A DNA stretch of 64,000 nucleotides from Propionibacteriaceae bacterium (GCA_031272505.1 JAISTQ010000020.1:62001-126000); one strand, 5' to 3'. Numbered from the stretch's first letter, positions 21,256-30,690 are shown. Numbers and translations are program-made. Notes: a model not told the origin generated them from the sequence alone.

Positions 21256-22011
21256 ATGGAGTTGGTTGAGAAGCGGAGGGCGGGGGCGCCGCGCGGGTTT
21301 TTTGCGGCGGAGGCGGCCGGGCTGCGGTGGTTGCGGGTGGACGGTGGAGCCCAGGTGGTGCGGGTGCGGCAGGTGGATGGCGAATCGATCAGCGTGGAGC
21401 GGGTGTATCCGGGGACGCCGACGCGCGAGGTGGCGGCGCGGTTCGGGGCGGAGTTGACAGTGACGCACGACGCCGGGGCCGCAGGTTTTGGGGCTCGGCC
21501 CGAGGGCTATGACGGCGACTGTTTCATCGGGGATGCGGAGTTGCCGATGCCGACCACACCGTTGCCGAACTGGGGAGAGTTCTATGCCCGCTATCGGGTG
21601 TTGCCCTACGTTGAGCAGGCGGCGCAGCGGCGGTTGATCCGCAACACCGCGCCGTTCGAGCGGGTCGCCGAGCGGCTGATCAATGGGGAGTTTGACGACG
21701 CTGCTCCCCCGGCGCGGATCCACGGCGATCTATGGGCGGGCAACGTGCTCTTCACCGCTGCGGCGGCGGTGCTGATCGACCCGGCGGCCCATGGCGGACA
21801 CCGCGTCACCGACTTGGCGATGCTGGCCCTCTTCGGCTGCCCGCACCTGGAGACGATCTACGCCGCCTACGAAGCCAACTCCGCACATCTGCCCGCCGAC
21901 TGGCGCTCACTGATCAAGCTGCACCAGATCCATCCGCTGCTGGTGCATGTGGTGTTATTCGGCTCCGGTTACACTTCGCAGGCCGAAGCCGCCGTCAAAC
22001 CGTACCTTTAA
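21256..22011 (+). CDS. Fructosamine/ketosamine-3-kinase family protein
   Basis: 251 aa, a little shorter than the usual 280-300. The aminoglycoside-phosphotransferase-like catalytic segment ARIHGDLWAGNVLF and the metal loop VLIDPAAHGGHRVTDLAML are well preserved. These enzymes phosphorylate sugars attached to protein amines so they fall off, a repair of glycation; some act on other substrates. The N-lobe is short and its ATP-contacting strands are hard to place. TAGGCT (21244-21249) six bases upstream of the ATG supports the start. murT follows 18 bp later. Confidence 0.85.
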   Translation: MELVEKRRAGAPRGFFAAEAAGLRWLRVDGGAQVVRVRQVDGESISVERVYPGTPTREVAARFGAELTVTHDAGAAGFGARPEGYDGDCFIGDAELPMPTTPLPNWGEFYARYRVLPYVEQAAQRRLIRNTAPFERVAERLINGEFDDAAPPARIHGDLWAGNVLFTAAAAVLIDPAAHGGHRVTDLAMLALFGCPHLETIYAAYEANSAHLPADWRSLIKLHQIHPLLVHVVLFGSGYTSQAEAAVKPYL

Positions 22012-22028
22012 GGGACCTTAGTGAAAGA

Positions 22029-23294
22029 ATGGGGGGCGTGAGCGAGCGGCATCATTCCCGGCCTGGGGTGCGGGTGCGGCTGGGGGCCGCGCTGGGCGAG
22101 GTGGCGGCGCTGGGCTCGCGGCTGGCGCGGCGCGGCTCCGGGGCCTCGATCCGGGGGCAGGTGTTGACGCGGGTGGCTCCCCAGGCGTTCCGGCATCTGC
22201 TCGCGGGACGCCGGGTGCTGGCGGTCTCCGGCACCAACGGCAAGACGACCACCACGCACCTGCTCGCGGCGGCGGTGCGGGCGGCAGACGTGGGTGACGT
22301 GGTGAGCAACGCGGATGGCGCGAACCTGAGCTACGGCATCGCCTCGGCGTTGAGTACGGATCGGCACGCCCCCATCGCGGTGTTGGAGACGGACGAGCGG
22401 GTGGTGCGGGACATGATCGAATATGGCCGCCCCGAGGTGTTGGTGTTCCTGAACTTCAGCCGCGATCAGTTGGACCGGCATCACGAGATCAAATCGCTGG
22501 CGAAATCTTGGCGACGCGCCCTGGAGGATGCCGGGGCGACCGGCCCGGTGATCGTCGGGAACGCCACTGACCCGCTGGTGGTCTGGGCGGCGCAAGGAGC
22601 CCGCAAGGCTATCTGGGTGGAGACGGCGACGAAGTGGAACGAGGATTCGGCCCTCTGCCCCGAATGCGGGGCGATGCTACAGGTTGACGACGGCGCTCGG
22701 CCGCGCTGGTACTGCGCTGAGTGCGGGCTGCGGCAACCGGAGGCGGAATACACGGTGGCGGGCAACGCGATCCGGCTCAGTTCGGGCGAGCTGATCGATC
22801 CGCAGTTGAACGTGCCGGGCTATTTCAACGTCTCGAACGCGGCTTGCGCGCTGGCCGCGGCGGTGGAGTTCGGCATCTCGGAGACTGACGCGGTCAGCGG
22901 GTTCGCCACCGTCACCTCCCCGGCGGGCCGCTTTGCCACCGCGAAGATCGGGAAGGCGCAGGCGCGGTTGATCCTGGCGAAGAATCCGGCCGGCTGGGCG
23001 GAGGCGCTGCCGTTGATCGAAACCGATCCGGTGGTGCTGGCCATCGATTCGGTGGCCGCCGACGGCAAGGACGTCTCCTGGCTGTGGGACGTGCCCTACG
23101 AGGTGTTGCGGGGCCGGAACGTCATCTGCGCTGGCCCGCGGGCGCAAGACTTGGCCGTCCGGCTCAGCTACGCGGAAGTGGAGCACGAGGTCGTCCCCGA
23201 TCTTTTCGACGCCGTCAATTACGCCAAGCAAACTGACGTGGTGGCCACCTACACCCCGTTCCAGCGCTACCTGAAGCTGGGAGGGCTGCGATGA
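22029..23294 (+). CDS. murT: Lipid II isoglutaminyl synthase, MurT subunit
   Basis: 421 aa from the ATG at 22029; a GTG at 22038 is an equally possible start. Mur-ligase P-loop GTNGKTTTTH (Lys72), then a Cys4 ribbon (Cys210, Cys213, Cys229, Cys232) inserted in the middle domain as in known MurT proteins, and a C-terminal DUF1727 domain. Together with GatD it amidates the alpha-carboxyl of D-Glu in lipid II, using ammonia from glutamine. The stop overlaps gatD by 4 bp, as expected for two subunits made in equal amounts. The longer frame starting in the kinase gene is a shadow. Confidence 0.93.
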   Translation: MGGVSERHHSRPGVRVRLGAALGEVAALGSRLARRGSGASIRGQVLTRVAPQAFRHLLAGRRVLAVSGTNGKTTTTHLLAAAVRAADVGDVVSNADGANLSYGIASALSTDRHAPIAVLETDERVVRDMIEYGRPEVLVFLNFSRDQLDRHHEIKSLAKSWRRALEDAGATGPVIVGNATDPLVVWAAQGARKAIWVETATKWNEDSALCPECGAMLQVDDGARPRWYCAECGLRQPEAEYTVAGNAIRLSSGELIDPQLNVPGYFNVSNAACALAAAVEFGISETDAVSGFATVTSPAGRFATAKIGKAQARLILAKNPAGWAEALPLIETDPVVLAIDSVAADGKDVSWLWDVPYEVLRGRNVICAGPRAQDLAVRLSYAEVEHEVVPDLFDAVNYAKQTDVVATYTPFQRYLKLGGLR

Positions 23295-23995
23295 AACGGA
23301 TTGTGCTGATCTACCAATCGCTGCTCGGCCTCTATGGAGATCGCGGCAACGCGATGGTGTTGCGCTCACGGCTGGAGGCGCGGGGGATCGACGCGGAGAT
23401 CATCGCCGTCGAGCCCGGTGACGAGGTGCCGCCCGACGGGTTGGTCTATCTGCTCGGCGGGGGCGAGGACGCCGCCCAGATCTCGGCCGTCAAACTGCTC
23501 AAGGACGATGGCACCATATATAAGGCCATTGACGGCGGCGCGGTGCTCTTCGCGGTCTGCGCGGGCTACCAGATCACCGGAAACAGTTTCACCGTCGGCG
23601 ATGACGACCGGGTGATCGAGGGCTTGGGGCTGCTGGACGTGGACACCCGGCGCGGCCCGGAGCGCGCGGTGGGCGAGATCCTCACCCGCTGGCGTCGTCC
23701 GGACGGCTCGGATTACCTGATCACCGGCTTTGAGAACCACGGCGGCTTCACCACCCTCGGCCCGCAGGCCCAGGCGCTGGCCACCGTCGAGGTGGGCGTC
23801 GGCAACGCCAACGACGGCACCGAGGGGGCAGTGCAGGGGCACGTCATCGGCACCTACCCGCATGGCCCGGTGCTGGCCCGCAACCCCGCCCTGGCCGACC
23901 ACCTGCTGGAGTTGGCGCTCGGGGAAACACTTTCCGAGCTGCCCAGCGCGGAGATTGAGGAGTTGCGGCGGCAGCGGATCGCTTTTGTGCGCTGA
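23291..23995 (+). CDS. gatD: Lipid II isoglutaminyl synthase, glutaminase subunit GatD
   Basis: 234 aa class I glutamine amidotransferase of the cobyric-acid-synthase-like type. Nucleophile Cys90 lies in FAVCAGYQ and His191 in GTYPHGP. It supplies ammonia to MurT. The N-terminus IYQSLLGLYGDRGN matches the family well. The 105-bp gap to the transcarboxylase gene has no strong terminator. Confidence 0.94.
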   Translation: MKRIVLIYQSLLGLYGDRGNAMVLRSRLEARGIDAEIIAVEPGDEVPPDGLVYLLGGGEDAAQISAVKLLKDDGTIYKAIDGGAVLFAVCAGYQITGNSFTVGDDDRVIEGLGLLDVDTRRGPERAVGEILTRWRRPDGSDYLITGFENHGGFTTLGPQAQALATVEVGVGNANDGTEGAVQGHVIGTYPHGPVLARNPALADHLLELALGETLSELPSAEIEELRRQRIAFVR

Positions 23996-24099
23996 ACATT
24001 CGTTCAAGCTGTCCCGCCTGCTGAGAACAGGTGTCCGAAGAGCGTCCATTAGTAAAGTTTGCTGGCGACACCCGACCGAAAAGTGGAAAGATTGCGCTC

Positions 24100-25602
24100 A
24101 TGAGTCAGCGAAAAATTGGAGTAACCGAGCTCGTCCTGCGTGACGGCCACCAAAGCCTGCTAGCCACCCGCATGGCCCTTGAGGACATGGTCGATGCCTG
24201 TGCGGACATCGATGCGGCAGGGTATTGGTCAGTCGAATGCTGGGGCGGTGCGACGTACGATTCTTGTATCCGTTTCCTCAACGAGGATCCCTGGGTGCGC
24301 CTGCGCACCTTCCGTGAACTGATGCCCAACTCCCGGCTGCAGATGTTGCTGCGCGGGCAGAACCTGCTGGGCTATCGTCACTACCAGGACGAGGTGGTGG
24401 ACCGCTTCGTCATCAAATCAGCCGAGAACGGCATGGATGTCTTCCGGGTGTTTGACGCCCTGAACGACCCGCGTAACTTGGAGCGGGCGATGCGCTCGGT
24501 GCAGCAGGCGAAGAAGGTGAATCCGAACGTCCACGCCCAAGGGACGATCTGCTACACCATCTCCCCGGTGCACACTGTCGAAGGCTATGTGAAGACGGCC
24601 GGCCGCCTGCTGGAAATGGGCGCCGAGTCCATCTGCCTCAAGGACATGGCCGCGTTGCTGCAGCCGCAGCCCGCGTACGACATCATCCGCGGCATCAAGG
24701 AGGCTTACGGCGAAGACACCCAGTTGCAGGTCCACTGCCACGCCACCTCCGGCGTCACCCTGGTGGCTTTGCAGAAGGCGATCGAGGCGGGCGTCGACGT
24801 GGTCGACACCTCCATCTCGTCAATGTCGCTCGGCCCGGGCCACAACCCGACGGAATCCCTGGTGGCCATGCTGGAAGGCACGCCCTACACCACCGATCTG
24901 GATTACGACCGGCTGCTGAAGATCCGCGATCATTTCGCGAAGATCCGCCCGAAGTACAAGAAGTTCGAATCCGCGGTGCTCGTCGACACTGACATTCTGA
25001 AGAGCCAGATTCCCGGCGGCATGTTGTCCAACCTGGAGAGCCAGCTCAAGGCTCAGGGCGCGGGCGACAAGCTGCGCGAGGTGATGGAAGAGATTCCGCG
25101 CGTCAAGGCTGACGCCGGGCATCCGCCGCTGGTCACGCCGTCGTCGCAGATCGTCGGCACCCAGGCGGTTTTCAACGTGCTGATGGGCCCCTACAAGCGG
25201 ATGACGGCCGAGTTCGCCGATCTGATGCTGGGCTACTACGGTGAGTCGCTGGGCGAACGCAACCCGGACGTCATCAAGATCGCCGAGCAGCAGTTCAACA
25301 AGGAGCCGATCACCGCCCGGCCGGCCGATTACCTGCCGCCCGAGTGGGATCACCTGAAGGAGGAAGCCTCCAAGCTCGACGGCTTCGACGGCTCCGAGGA
25401 AGACGTGCTCACCTACGCGATGTTCCCGAATGTCGCCCCGGTGTTCCTGGCTGAACGCGCCGAAGGCCCGAAGTCGGTGGCGATGACGGACGCCCAGGTG
25501 GCGGCCGAGGCGGAGGCTTCCGGTTCGGCGCTCTCCGGCCCGATCAGCTACAAGGTCTCGCTCGGTGGCCGGGAGCATACCGTCAAGGTGGAGCTGGCGT
25601 AA
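24100..25602 (+). CDS. Methylmalonyl-CoA carboxyltransferase 5S subunit
   Basis: 500 aa. It moves the carboxyl group from carboxybiotin on the 1.3S subunit to pyruvate, forming oxaloacetate. TELVLRDGHQSLLATRMA, ECWGGATYDSCIRFLNEDPW, LLRGQNLLGYRHY and LKDMAALLQPQPAYD are the carboxyltransferase barrel motifs, with the metal-binding HCHATSG. Similarity by eye to the Propionibacterium 5S protein is very high. The ATG at 24100 has GGAAAG upstream; the frame extends further but those residues are not conserved. It overlaps the 12S gene by one base. Confidence 0.94.
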   Translation: MSQRKIGVTELVLRDGHQSLLATRMALEDMVDACADIDAAGYWSVECWGGATYDSCIRFLNEDPWVRLRTFRELMPNSRLQMLLRGQNLLGYRHYQDEVVDRFVIKSAENGMDVFRVFDALNDPRNLERAMRSVQQAKKVNPNVHAQGTICYTISPVHTVEGYVKTAGRLLEMGAESICLKDMAALLQPQPAYDIIRGIKEAYGEDTQLQVHCHATSGVTLVALQKAIEAGVDVVDTSISSMSLGPGHNPTESLVAMLEGTPYTTDLDYDRLLKIRDHFAKIRPKYKKFESAVLVDTDILKSQIPGGMLSNLESQLKAQGAGDKLREVMEEIPRVKADAGHPPLVTPSSQIVGTQAVFNVLMGPYKRMTAEFADLMLGYYGESLGERNPDVIKIAEQQFNKEPITARPADYLPPEWDHLKEEASKLDGFDGSEEDVLTYAMFPNVAPVFLAERAEGPKSVAMTDAQVAAEAEASGSALSGPISYKVSLGGREHTVKVELA

Positions 25603-27161
25603 TGGCAGCCAAACCGATTCCCATGAGCAAGCGCATCGAAGCGCTGAATGCCGCCCGCGCCAAGAATCAGGCCGGGGGCGGCGAGAAGCGCATCGAGAAG
25701 CAGCATTCGCAAGGCAAGCTCACCGCCCGCGAGCGGATCGACGCTTTGCTTGACGAAGGCAGCTTCAACGAGGTGGGCCTCTTCCGCAAGAACCGCACCA
25801 CCACCTTCGGCATGGACAAGGCTGATATGCCCGCTGAGGGCGTGGTCACCGGCTCGGGCACCGTGCTCGGCCGTCCGATCCACGTCGCCAGCCAGGATTT
25901 CACCGTGATGGGCGGTTCCGCCGGCGAGAGCCACAACAAGAAGGTCGTCGAGCAGATGTTCTCGGCGATGGCGGCGGGCACTCCGTTCGTCATCTTCAAC
26001 GATTCCGGCGGCGCCCGCATCCAGGAGGGCATCGATTCGCTCTCCGGCTACGGCCAGGTGTTCTACGCGAACGTGCAGGCCTCCGGCGTCATTCCGCAGA
26101 TCTGCATCATCGCCGGCCCGTGCGCTGGTGGCGCGGTGTACTCCCCCGCGCTCGCTGACTACGTAATCCAGACGCGCAAGGCGCAGATGTTCATCACCGG
26201 CCCGAACGTCATCAAGCAGGTGACGGGCGAGGAGATCTCCGGCGAGGCGCTGGGTGGCGCGGATGCCCACCAGGCGATTTCCGGCGTGAACCACTTCGTC
26301 GCCAATGACGACGAAGAGGCCATCCTGATCTGCAAGAAGCTGCTCTCGTTCCTCCCGCAGAACTGCGACGAGTACCCCGAGATCATCGACACCGATCCGG
26401 ACATGTCATACGATCCGGAGCTGGCGAACATCGTCCCGGTGGAAGACAAGCAGGGCTACGACGTCCGCGATGTGATCAAGCGGATCGTCGACTGCGAGGA
26501 TTTCCTCGAAGTGCAATCCGGCTACGCGAAGAACATCGTGGTGGGCTACGCGCGCATCAACGGCCGTTCGGTCGGCATCGTGGCGAATCAGCCCTCGCAG
26601 TTGGCGGGCGTGCTGGACATCAACGCCTCGGACAAAGGCTCGCGTTTCGTGAACACCTGTGACGCCTTCAACATCCCGATTGTGACGCTGGTGGACGTCC
26701 CCGGTTATCTGCCGGGCGTCTCCCAGGAGCACGGCGGCATCATCCGCCACGGCGCGAAGATGCTGTACGCCTACTCGCGGGCTACCGTCCCGCTGGTGAC
26801 GGTGGTGCTGCGCAAGTCGTACGGCGGCTCGTATCTGGCGATGGCCGCCCGGGATCTGGGCGCGGATCGGGTTTTCGCCTGGCCGACGGCCGAGATCGCG
26901 GTGATGGGCGCCGAGGGCGCGGCCGCGGTGGTCTTCCGCAAGGAGATCGAGGCCGCCGAAGATCCAGAGAAGGCCCGCGAAGAGAAGATCGCGGAATACC
27001 GCGACACCTTCTCCACGCCGTTCATGGCGGCCGCCCGCGGCCTGGTCGACGAGATCATTGATCCCGGCGAGACGCGGCTGAAGATCGCGAACGCGCTGGA
27101 GTTGTTGGCAAACAAGCGGAAGGCTGGCCCGCACAAGCGGCATGGCCTGGAGCCGGTGTAA
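25602..27161 (+). CDS. Methylmalonyl-CoA carboxyltransferase 12S subunit
   Basis: 519 aa carboxyltransferase with two crotonase-fold halves. It takes CO2 from methylmalonyl-CoA onto biotin, giving propionyl-CoA. Oxyanion-hole and CoA motifs: FNDSGGARIQEGIDSLSGYG, AGPCAGGAVYSPAL, DVPGYLPGVSQEHGGIIRHGAK and SYGGSYLAMA. With 5S and 1.3S it forms transcarboxylase of the Wood-Werkman cycle. The same family also serves propionyl-CoA carboxylase, but the neighbouring 5S gene supports transcarboxylase. Confidence 0.94.
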   Translation: MAAKPIPMSKRIEALNAARAKNQAGGGEKRIEKQHSQGKLTARERIDALLDEGSFNEVGLFRKNRTTTFGMDKADMPAEGVVTGSGTVLGRPIHVASQDFTVMGGSAGESHNKKVVEQMFSAMAAGTPFVIFNDSGGARIQEGIDSLSGYGQVFYANVQASGVIPQICIIAGPCAGGAVYSPALADYVIQTRKAQMFITGPNVIKQVTGEEISGEALGGADAHQAISGVNHFVANDDEEAILICKKLLSFLPQNCDEYPEIIDTDPDMSYDPELANIVPVEDKQGYDVRDVIKRIVDCEDFLEVQSGYAKNIVVGYARINGRSVGIVANQPSQLAGVLDINASDKGSRFVNTCDAFNIPIVTLVDVPGYLPGVSQEHGGIIRHGAKMLYAYSRATVPLVTVVLRKSYGGSYLAMAARDLGADRVFAWPTAEIAVMGAEGAAAVVFRKEIEAAEDPEKAREEKIAEYRDTFSTPFMAAARGLVDEIIDPGETRLKIANALELLANKRKAGPHKRHGLEPV

Positions 27162-27172
27162 AGGAGCGCATG

Positions 27173-27388
27173 ATGAGTAAAGAACAAGAGCTCGCCGAGC
27201 TGGTCAAATCACTCAACGACCGCATCAAGGATCTGGAGTTTCAGGTGAAATCCCTGAAGTCGAAGACCGAAGATGTGCCGCCGGAGCACCTGATCGCCAT
27301 CGCCGCCGGGGTAGCCGCCTATTTGGGCTACGCCGGTGAGCCGCGGCAGCCGCACTTCAACGCCCCCAAGACGTCCAACGCCCGATAA
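27173..27388 (+). CDS. 71-aa protein between 12S and 1.3S subunits
   Basis: The ATG at 27173 is preferred over 27170 because AAGGAG then has a spacing of six bases. Residues 4-35 look like a coiled coil (LAELVKSLNDRIKDLEFQV), followed by PPEHLIAIAAGVAAYLGY, a segment also seen in small subunits of decarboxylases and acyl-CoA carboxylases, then a short basic tail. Its place in the operon suggests an assembly or accessory subunit of transcarboxylase. No catalytic residue is visible. Confidence 0.8.
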   Translation: MSKEQELAELVKSLNDRIKDLEFQVKSLKSKTEDVPPEHLIAIAAGVAAYLGYAGEPRQPHFNAPKTSNAR

Positions 27389-27406
27389 GCATCGAGAGGA
27401 AAGAAA

Positions 27407-27769
27407 ATGAAACTGAAAGTAACCGTCAACTCGGTGCCTTACGAAGTTGATGTAGAAGTCGTGAAGGAGAATCCGGCCTTGGGCGCCGTCGTCATCGGTG
27501 GCGGTGGCGGCCCGGCCCCGGCAGCCCCGGCTGCTGGTGGTGGGTCGGCCGCAGGTGGCGCGGGCATCCCGGCCCCGCTGGCGGGCACCGTGCTGCGCAT
27601 CCCGGTCGAGGTCGGCCAGGCCGTCAAGGCGGGCGACGTGGTGCTGGTGCTGGAGGCCATGAAGATGGAGACGGAGATCAACTCCCCCTCCGATGGCACG
27701 ATCAAGTCGATCAACGTCGAGGTCGGCCAGGCCGTCCAGGTGGGCCAAGGGCTTATCGAAGTCGAGTAG
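27407..27769 (+). CDS. Transcarboxylase 1.3S biotin carrier
   Basis: 120 aa. The C-terminal biotinyl domain has EAMKMET with the biotin attachment Lys86. Residues 30-55 are a Gly/Ala/Pro hinge that lets the biotin swing between 5S and 12S. The N-terminal MKLKVTVNSVPYEVDVEV contacts the large subunits in the known complex. GAGAGGAAAG precedes the ATG. Biotin would be added by BirA, encoded at 45688. Confidence 0.94.
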   Translation: MKLKVTVNSVPYEVDVEVVKENPALGAVVIGGGGGPAPAAPAAGGGSAAGGAGIPAPLAGTVLRIPVEVGQAVKAGDVVLVLEAMKMETEINSPSDGTIKSINVEVGQAVQVGQGLIEVE

Positions 27770-27798
27770 CGTCTCGTATCCGCTCAGGGATCATAACG

Positions 27799-28266
27799 CT
27801 ATGCGTCGCACCCCGCTTGCGCCTCGCTCATCGCGGTTGCGGCGGCGGTGAACTCGCTGGTCGTCATCGCGACGGAAGCTTGGGCGATGGCCGTCGGGTC
27901 ACCCGTGGCGGTGGCAGTCGCCATTGAGTTGTAGGCGTCACGCAGGACCTGCAAGTGCGGCTTGAGGTCGTCGGGCGCGGATTGCAACAGGGTGTCCAAC
28001 GCCGTCACCAATTGCTGCAGCGAGGCGGTCGCCACGGTGTAATCGGGGTTCTCCGGGCTGAGTTGGCTCAGCGCCTGCGCTTCGTCCAGCATCGCGCCGG
28101 CGGCGTTCTTCAGATCCGCGCAGAATTCGCCAGTGGATTCCATCTCGTCCAAAGTGACCGTGGTGTCGGGGGTGGGCGTGTTTGTGATGTCAACCTCCAC
28201 CGCGCCGCTGCACCCCGCAAAAGCCAGCAGGCCGATGGTCATGATCGCAGTGATACGTCTAAACAT
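27799..28266 (-). CDS. Small lipoprotein, unknown function
   Basis: 155 aa from the ATG at 28266, set by TACACT (28273-28278) six bases upstream. FRRITAIMTIGLLAFAGCSG is a lipoprotein signal with the Cys near residue 19. The mature part has a short acidic Thr/Pro linker and then an all-helical Ala/Thr/Gln-rich domain with a Cys pair (EFCAD and AGCDA) that might form a disulfide. Function unknown. It is divergent from the MFS gene and shares a 51-bp promoter region with it. Confidence 0.72.
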   Translation of the reverse strand: MFRRITAIMTIGLLAFAGCSGAVEVDITNTPTPDTTVTLDEMESTGEFCADLKNAAGAMLDEAQALSQLSPENPDYTVATASLQQLVTALDTLLQSAPDDLKPHLQVLRDAYNSMATATATGDPTAIAQASVAMTTSEFTAAATAMSEAQAGCDA

Positions 28267-28317
28267 GTGACGAGTGTAGCCGTTCTGGTTTTGAGTCGCT
28301 CGTGATAGCATCGCCGG

Positions 28318-29469
28318 ATGCAGGCTTTACGGTCACGAACAGCTTTCTGGGCAACTTGCCTGCTTTTCGTATATAACGGCGTGGTGGTGGGCGCTTTCGA
28401 CGGGTCGCTGCCGATCACCCGGGCGCGGCTGCACATTGGTGATGAGCATATCGCCATCCTCTTGGTATGCACTGGCTTGGCGGCGATTCTGGGGATGCAG
28501 ATCATGGGGCGGCTCGCGGATCGGGTGGGAGCCCGGCGGCTGGCCTTGATCGGCTTTGCCCCGTTGACGTTGGGGGCGCTCGGCTATTCGATGGTGGGCG
28601 ACTATTGGGCGCTGCTGGTGGTGGGGGCGGTGTACGGGTTCGGCAACGGCAGCCTGGACATCACCATGAACGCCATCGCCGTGCAGGTGGAGAAGAGCCG
28701 GGATCGGCTTTGGATGAGCTTCTTCCACGGCAACTGGTCGATCGGCAACTTCATCGGCTCGTCGCTGATCGTGCTGATCGCCTACACTTTCCGCCTTGAC
28801 GATCCGGCCACGCTGGTCACCACGCTCTGGGTGATCACCGGGCTGGGGCTGGCCGCGTTCGCGGTGGCCTTTTTCATCACCCCGGAGACGGAGGTCGTCG
28901 AACACAAACAGGAGAAAGACAAGAAGGCCAAGCTGCCCAGCTTCGTCTATGTGCTGGCGCTGATGGCCATCGCCTTCGGCCTGGGCGAGGGCACCGGCTT
29001 TGATTGGTCGGCGCTGCACGTCACCACCATCACCGGCGTCCCCGAGGCCACCGGCGCGCTGGCCGTCACCTCAATGAGCCTGTGCATGGTGCTGATCCGG
29101 CTCACCGGCGACTGGATCGTCACCAGGATTGGCCGCCGCGCCGTCGTCTTCTACGGCGGCATCATCGCGGTAGCCGGCTACGCCATCGCCTCCACCGGCA
29201 CCGAGTTCTGGCTGCTGTTGGTCGGCTGGGCGCTGGTCGGCCTCGGCATGGGCGTGGTCGCCCCGCAGATCTACGGCATCGCCGGCCACATGGCGGGCGG
29301 CCGCGGGCTGGCCACCGTCGTCACCTTCGGCTACGCCACCTTCCTCGCCGCCCCCGCCCTGATCGGCTTCCTCGTCAAACTCCTCGGTATCCAACACGCC
29401 ATGATCATCCCCGGCACCCTCCTCGTCGGCCTCGTCATCCTCAGCCGCTTCATCCCGAAGGATGAGTGA
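28318..29469 (+). CDS. MFS transporter
   Basis: 383 aa with about 12 hydrophobic segments and the MFS motif A equivalent GRLADRVGARRLAL in the loop after helix 2. A charged cytoplasmic loop (EVVEHKQEKDKKAK) separates the halves. It resembles the fucose/glucose-permease-like and fosmidomycin-type groups, but substrate cannot be set. The start is set by TAGCAT (28306-28311) six bases before the ATG. The gene is convergent with an SDR gene. Confidence 0.85.
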   Translation: MQALRSRTAFWATCLLFVYNGVVVGAFDGSLPITRARLHIGDEHIAILLVCTGLAAILGMQIMGRLADRVGARRLALIGFAPLTLGALGYSMVGDYWALLVVGAVYGFGNGSLDITMNAIAVQVEKSRDRLWMSFFHGNWSIGNFIGSSLIVLIAYTFRLDDPATLVTTLWVITGLGLAAFAVAFFITPETEVVEHKQEKDKKAKLPSFVYVLALMAIAFGLGEGTGFDWSALHVTTITGVPEATGALAVTSMSLCMVLIRLTGDWIVTRIGRRAVVFYGGIIAVAGYAIASTGTEFWLLLVGWALVGLGMGVVAPQIYGIAGHMAGGRGLATVVTFGYATFLAAPALIGFLVKLLGIQHAMIIPGTLLVGLVILSRFIPKDE

Positions 29470-29472
29470 GCA

Positions 29473-30204
29473 TCATTTGATGCGGAAGGTTTTGAACTGG
29501 GCGGCTTGGGCGCGCGGGCGGATGGTGAGGCGGTCGATGTTGACGTGTTTGGGGCCGGTGGCCATGAAGGCGATGGCGCGGGCGACGTCTTCGGCGAGCA
29601 GTGGATTGGGTACCCCGGCGTAGATGGCGTCGGCTTTGGCTTGGTCGCCGAGGCGCACCACGGAGAACTCCGGGGTGTGCACCATGCCGGGACAGATCTC
29701 GGTAATCCGCACGGGCTGGTCGTAGAGCTCCAGCCGCATGGATTGCACCATGGAGCGCTCGGCGGCTTTGGCGCCGCAGTAGCCCGCCCCGCCCTCGTAG
29801 CCGGCGTCGGCGGCGGTGGAGGTGACGAAGACGATCACCCCTTCGGCGGCGAGCAACGCGGGCAGTAGCGCCTGGGTGACGCGGGCGGTGCCGATCACGT
29901 TCAGCTCGTACATCCGCTCCCACAGGCTCAGATCCGCCTGGGCGACCGGCTCCATGCCGAAAGCGCCACCGGCGTCATTGATCAAGATGTCGACGTGGCT
30001 GCCGGCGACCTCAGCGAGGTGGGCGACGTCGGCGGGATTGGTGATGTCCACCTGGACGGCGATGCCGCCGATCTGCTCGGCGAGCGCGGTGATCCGATCC
30101 ACCCTTCTTGCCGCGCAGATGACTTGATAACCCGCTGCCGCCAACTCTTTCGCGGTGGCTTCGCCGATACCGGAAGACGCGCCGGTGACTACTGCAATGC
30201 TCAT
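29473..30204 (-). CDS. Short-chain dehydrogenase/reductase
   Basis: 243 aa Rossmann-fold enzyme of the YdfG-like classical SDR type. TGASSGIGEA (residues 7-16) binds NAD(P), NDAGG is the structural motif, and Tyr142-x-x-x-Lys146 (YCGAK) with a preceding Ser/Thr makes the catalytic set. ARR after the second strand suggests NADP. Known relatives oxidise L-allo-threonine, serine or 3-hydroxy acids. The start is set by TACGAT (30211-30216), which lies just before the ispF stop. Confidence 0.88.
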   Translation of the reverse strand: MSIAVVTGASSGIGEATAKELAAAGYQVICAARRVDRITALAEQIGGIAVQVDITNPADVAHLAEVAGSHVDILINDAGGAFGMEPVAQADLSLWERMYELNVIGTARVTQALLPALLAAEGVIVFVTSTAADAGYEGGAGYCGAKAAERSMVQSMRLELYDQPVRITEICPGMVHTPEFSVVRLGDQAKADAIYAGVPNPLLAEDVARAIAFMATGPKHVNIDRLTIRPRAQAAQFKTFRIK

Positions 30205-30219
30205 GCGCTAATCGTAGCG

Positions 30220-30690
30220 TCAGCGCGTGGCTTCAATTAAAGCCGTCGCAAACGCGGCCAAACCCTGTCCTTGCCCGGTGAACCCGAGCGAATCAGTGGT
30301 GGTGGCGGTGATGGAGACCGGAGCCCCCAGCGCATCGCTGAGCACCTGCTCGGCTTCGGCGCGGCGGGCCGCCAGACGGGGCCGTTCGCCGATGATCGCC
30401 ACCGTGGCGTTCACGCACTGGTACCCCGCGGCTTCGATGCGGCTGCGCGTCTCGGCTAGGAAGGCCAAGCCGGAGGCGTCCGCCCACTGCGGCGCCGAAG
30501 TGCCATAGTTGGAGCCCATGTCCCCCAGCCCGGCCGCGCTGAGCAGCGCGTCACAGAGGGCGTGGGCGGCGGCGTCACCATCTGAGTGGCCTTGCAGGCC
30601 GACGGTTTCGTCAGGGAAATGCAAACCCGCCAAGTGCATGGGTACGCCAGCGGCGAAGGCATGGGCATCGAATCCGTTACCGATCCGCAC
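30220..30690 (-). CDS. ispF: 2-C-methyl-D-erythritol 2,4-cyclodiphosphate synthase
   Basis: 156 aa, standard length. It closes the cyclodiphosphate ring in the MEP isoprenoid pathway. GFDAHAF gives the zinc ligands Asp8 and His10; GHSDGDAAAHALCDALLSA and TATTTDSLGFTGQGQG are the other family motifs. The start is GTG with GGCGGG upstream. In many actinobacteria carD, ispD and ispF sit together; here ispD is not between carD and ispF, so it must be elsewhere or replaced. Confidence 0.95.
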   Translation of the reverse strand: MRIGNGFDAHAFAAGVPMHLAGLHFPDETVGLQGHSDGDAAAHALCDALLSAAGLGDMGSNYGTSAPQWADASGLAFLAETRSRIEAAGYQCVNATVAIIGERPRLAARRAEAEQVLSDALGAPVSITATTTDSLGFTGQGQGLAAFATALIEATR

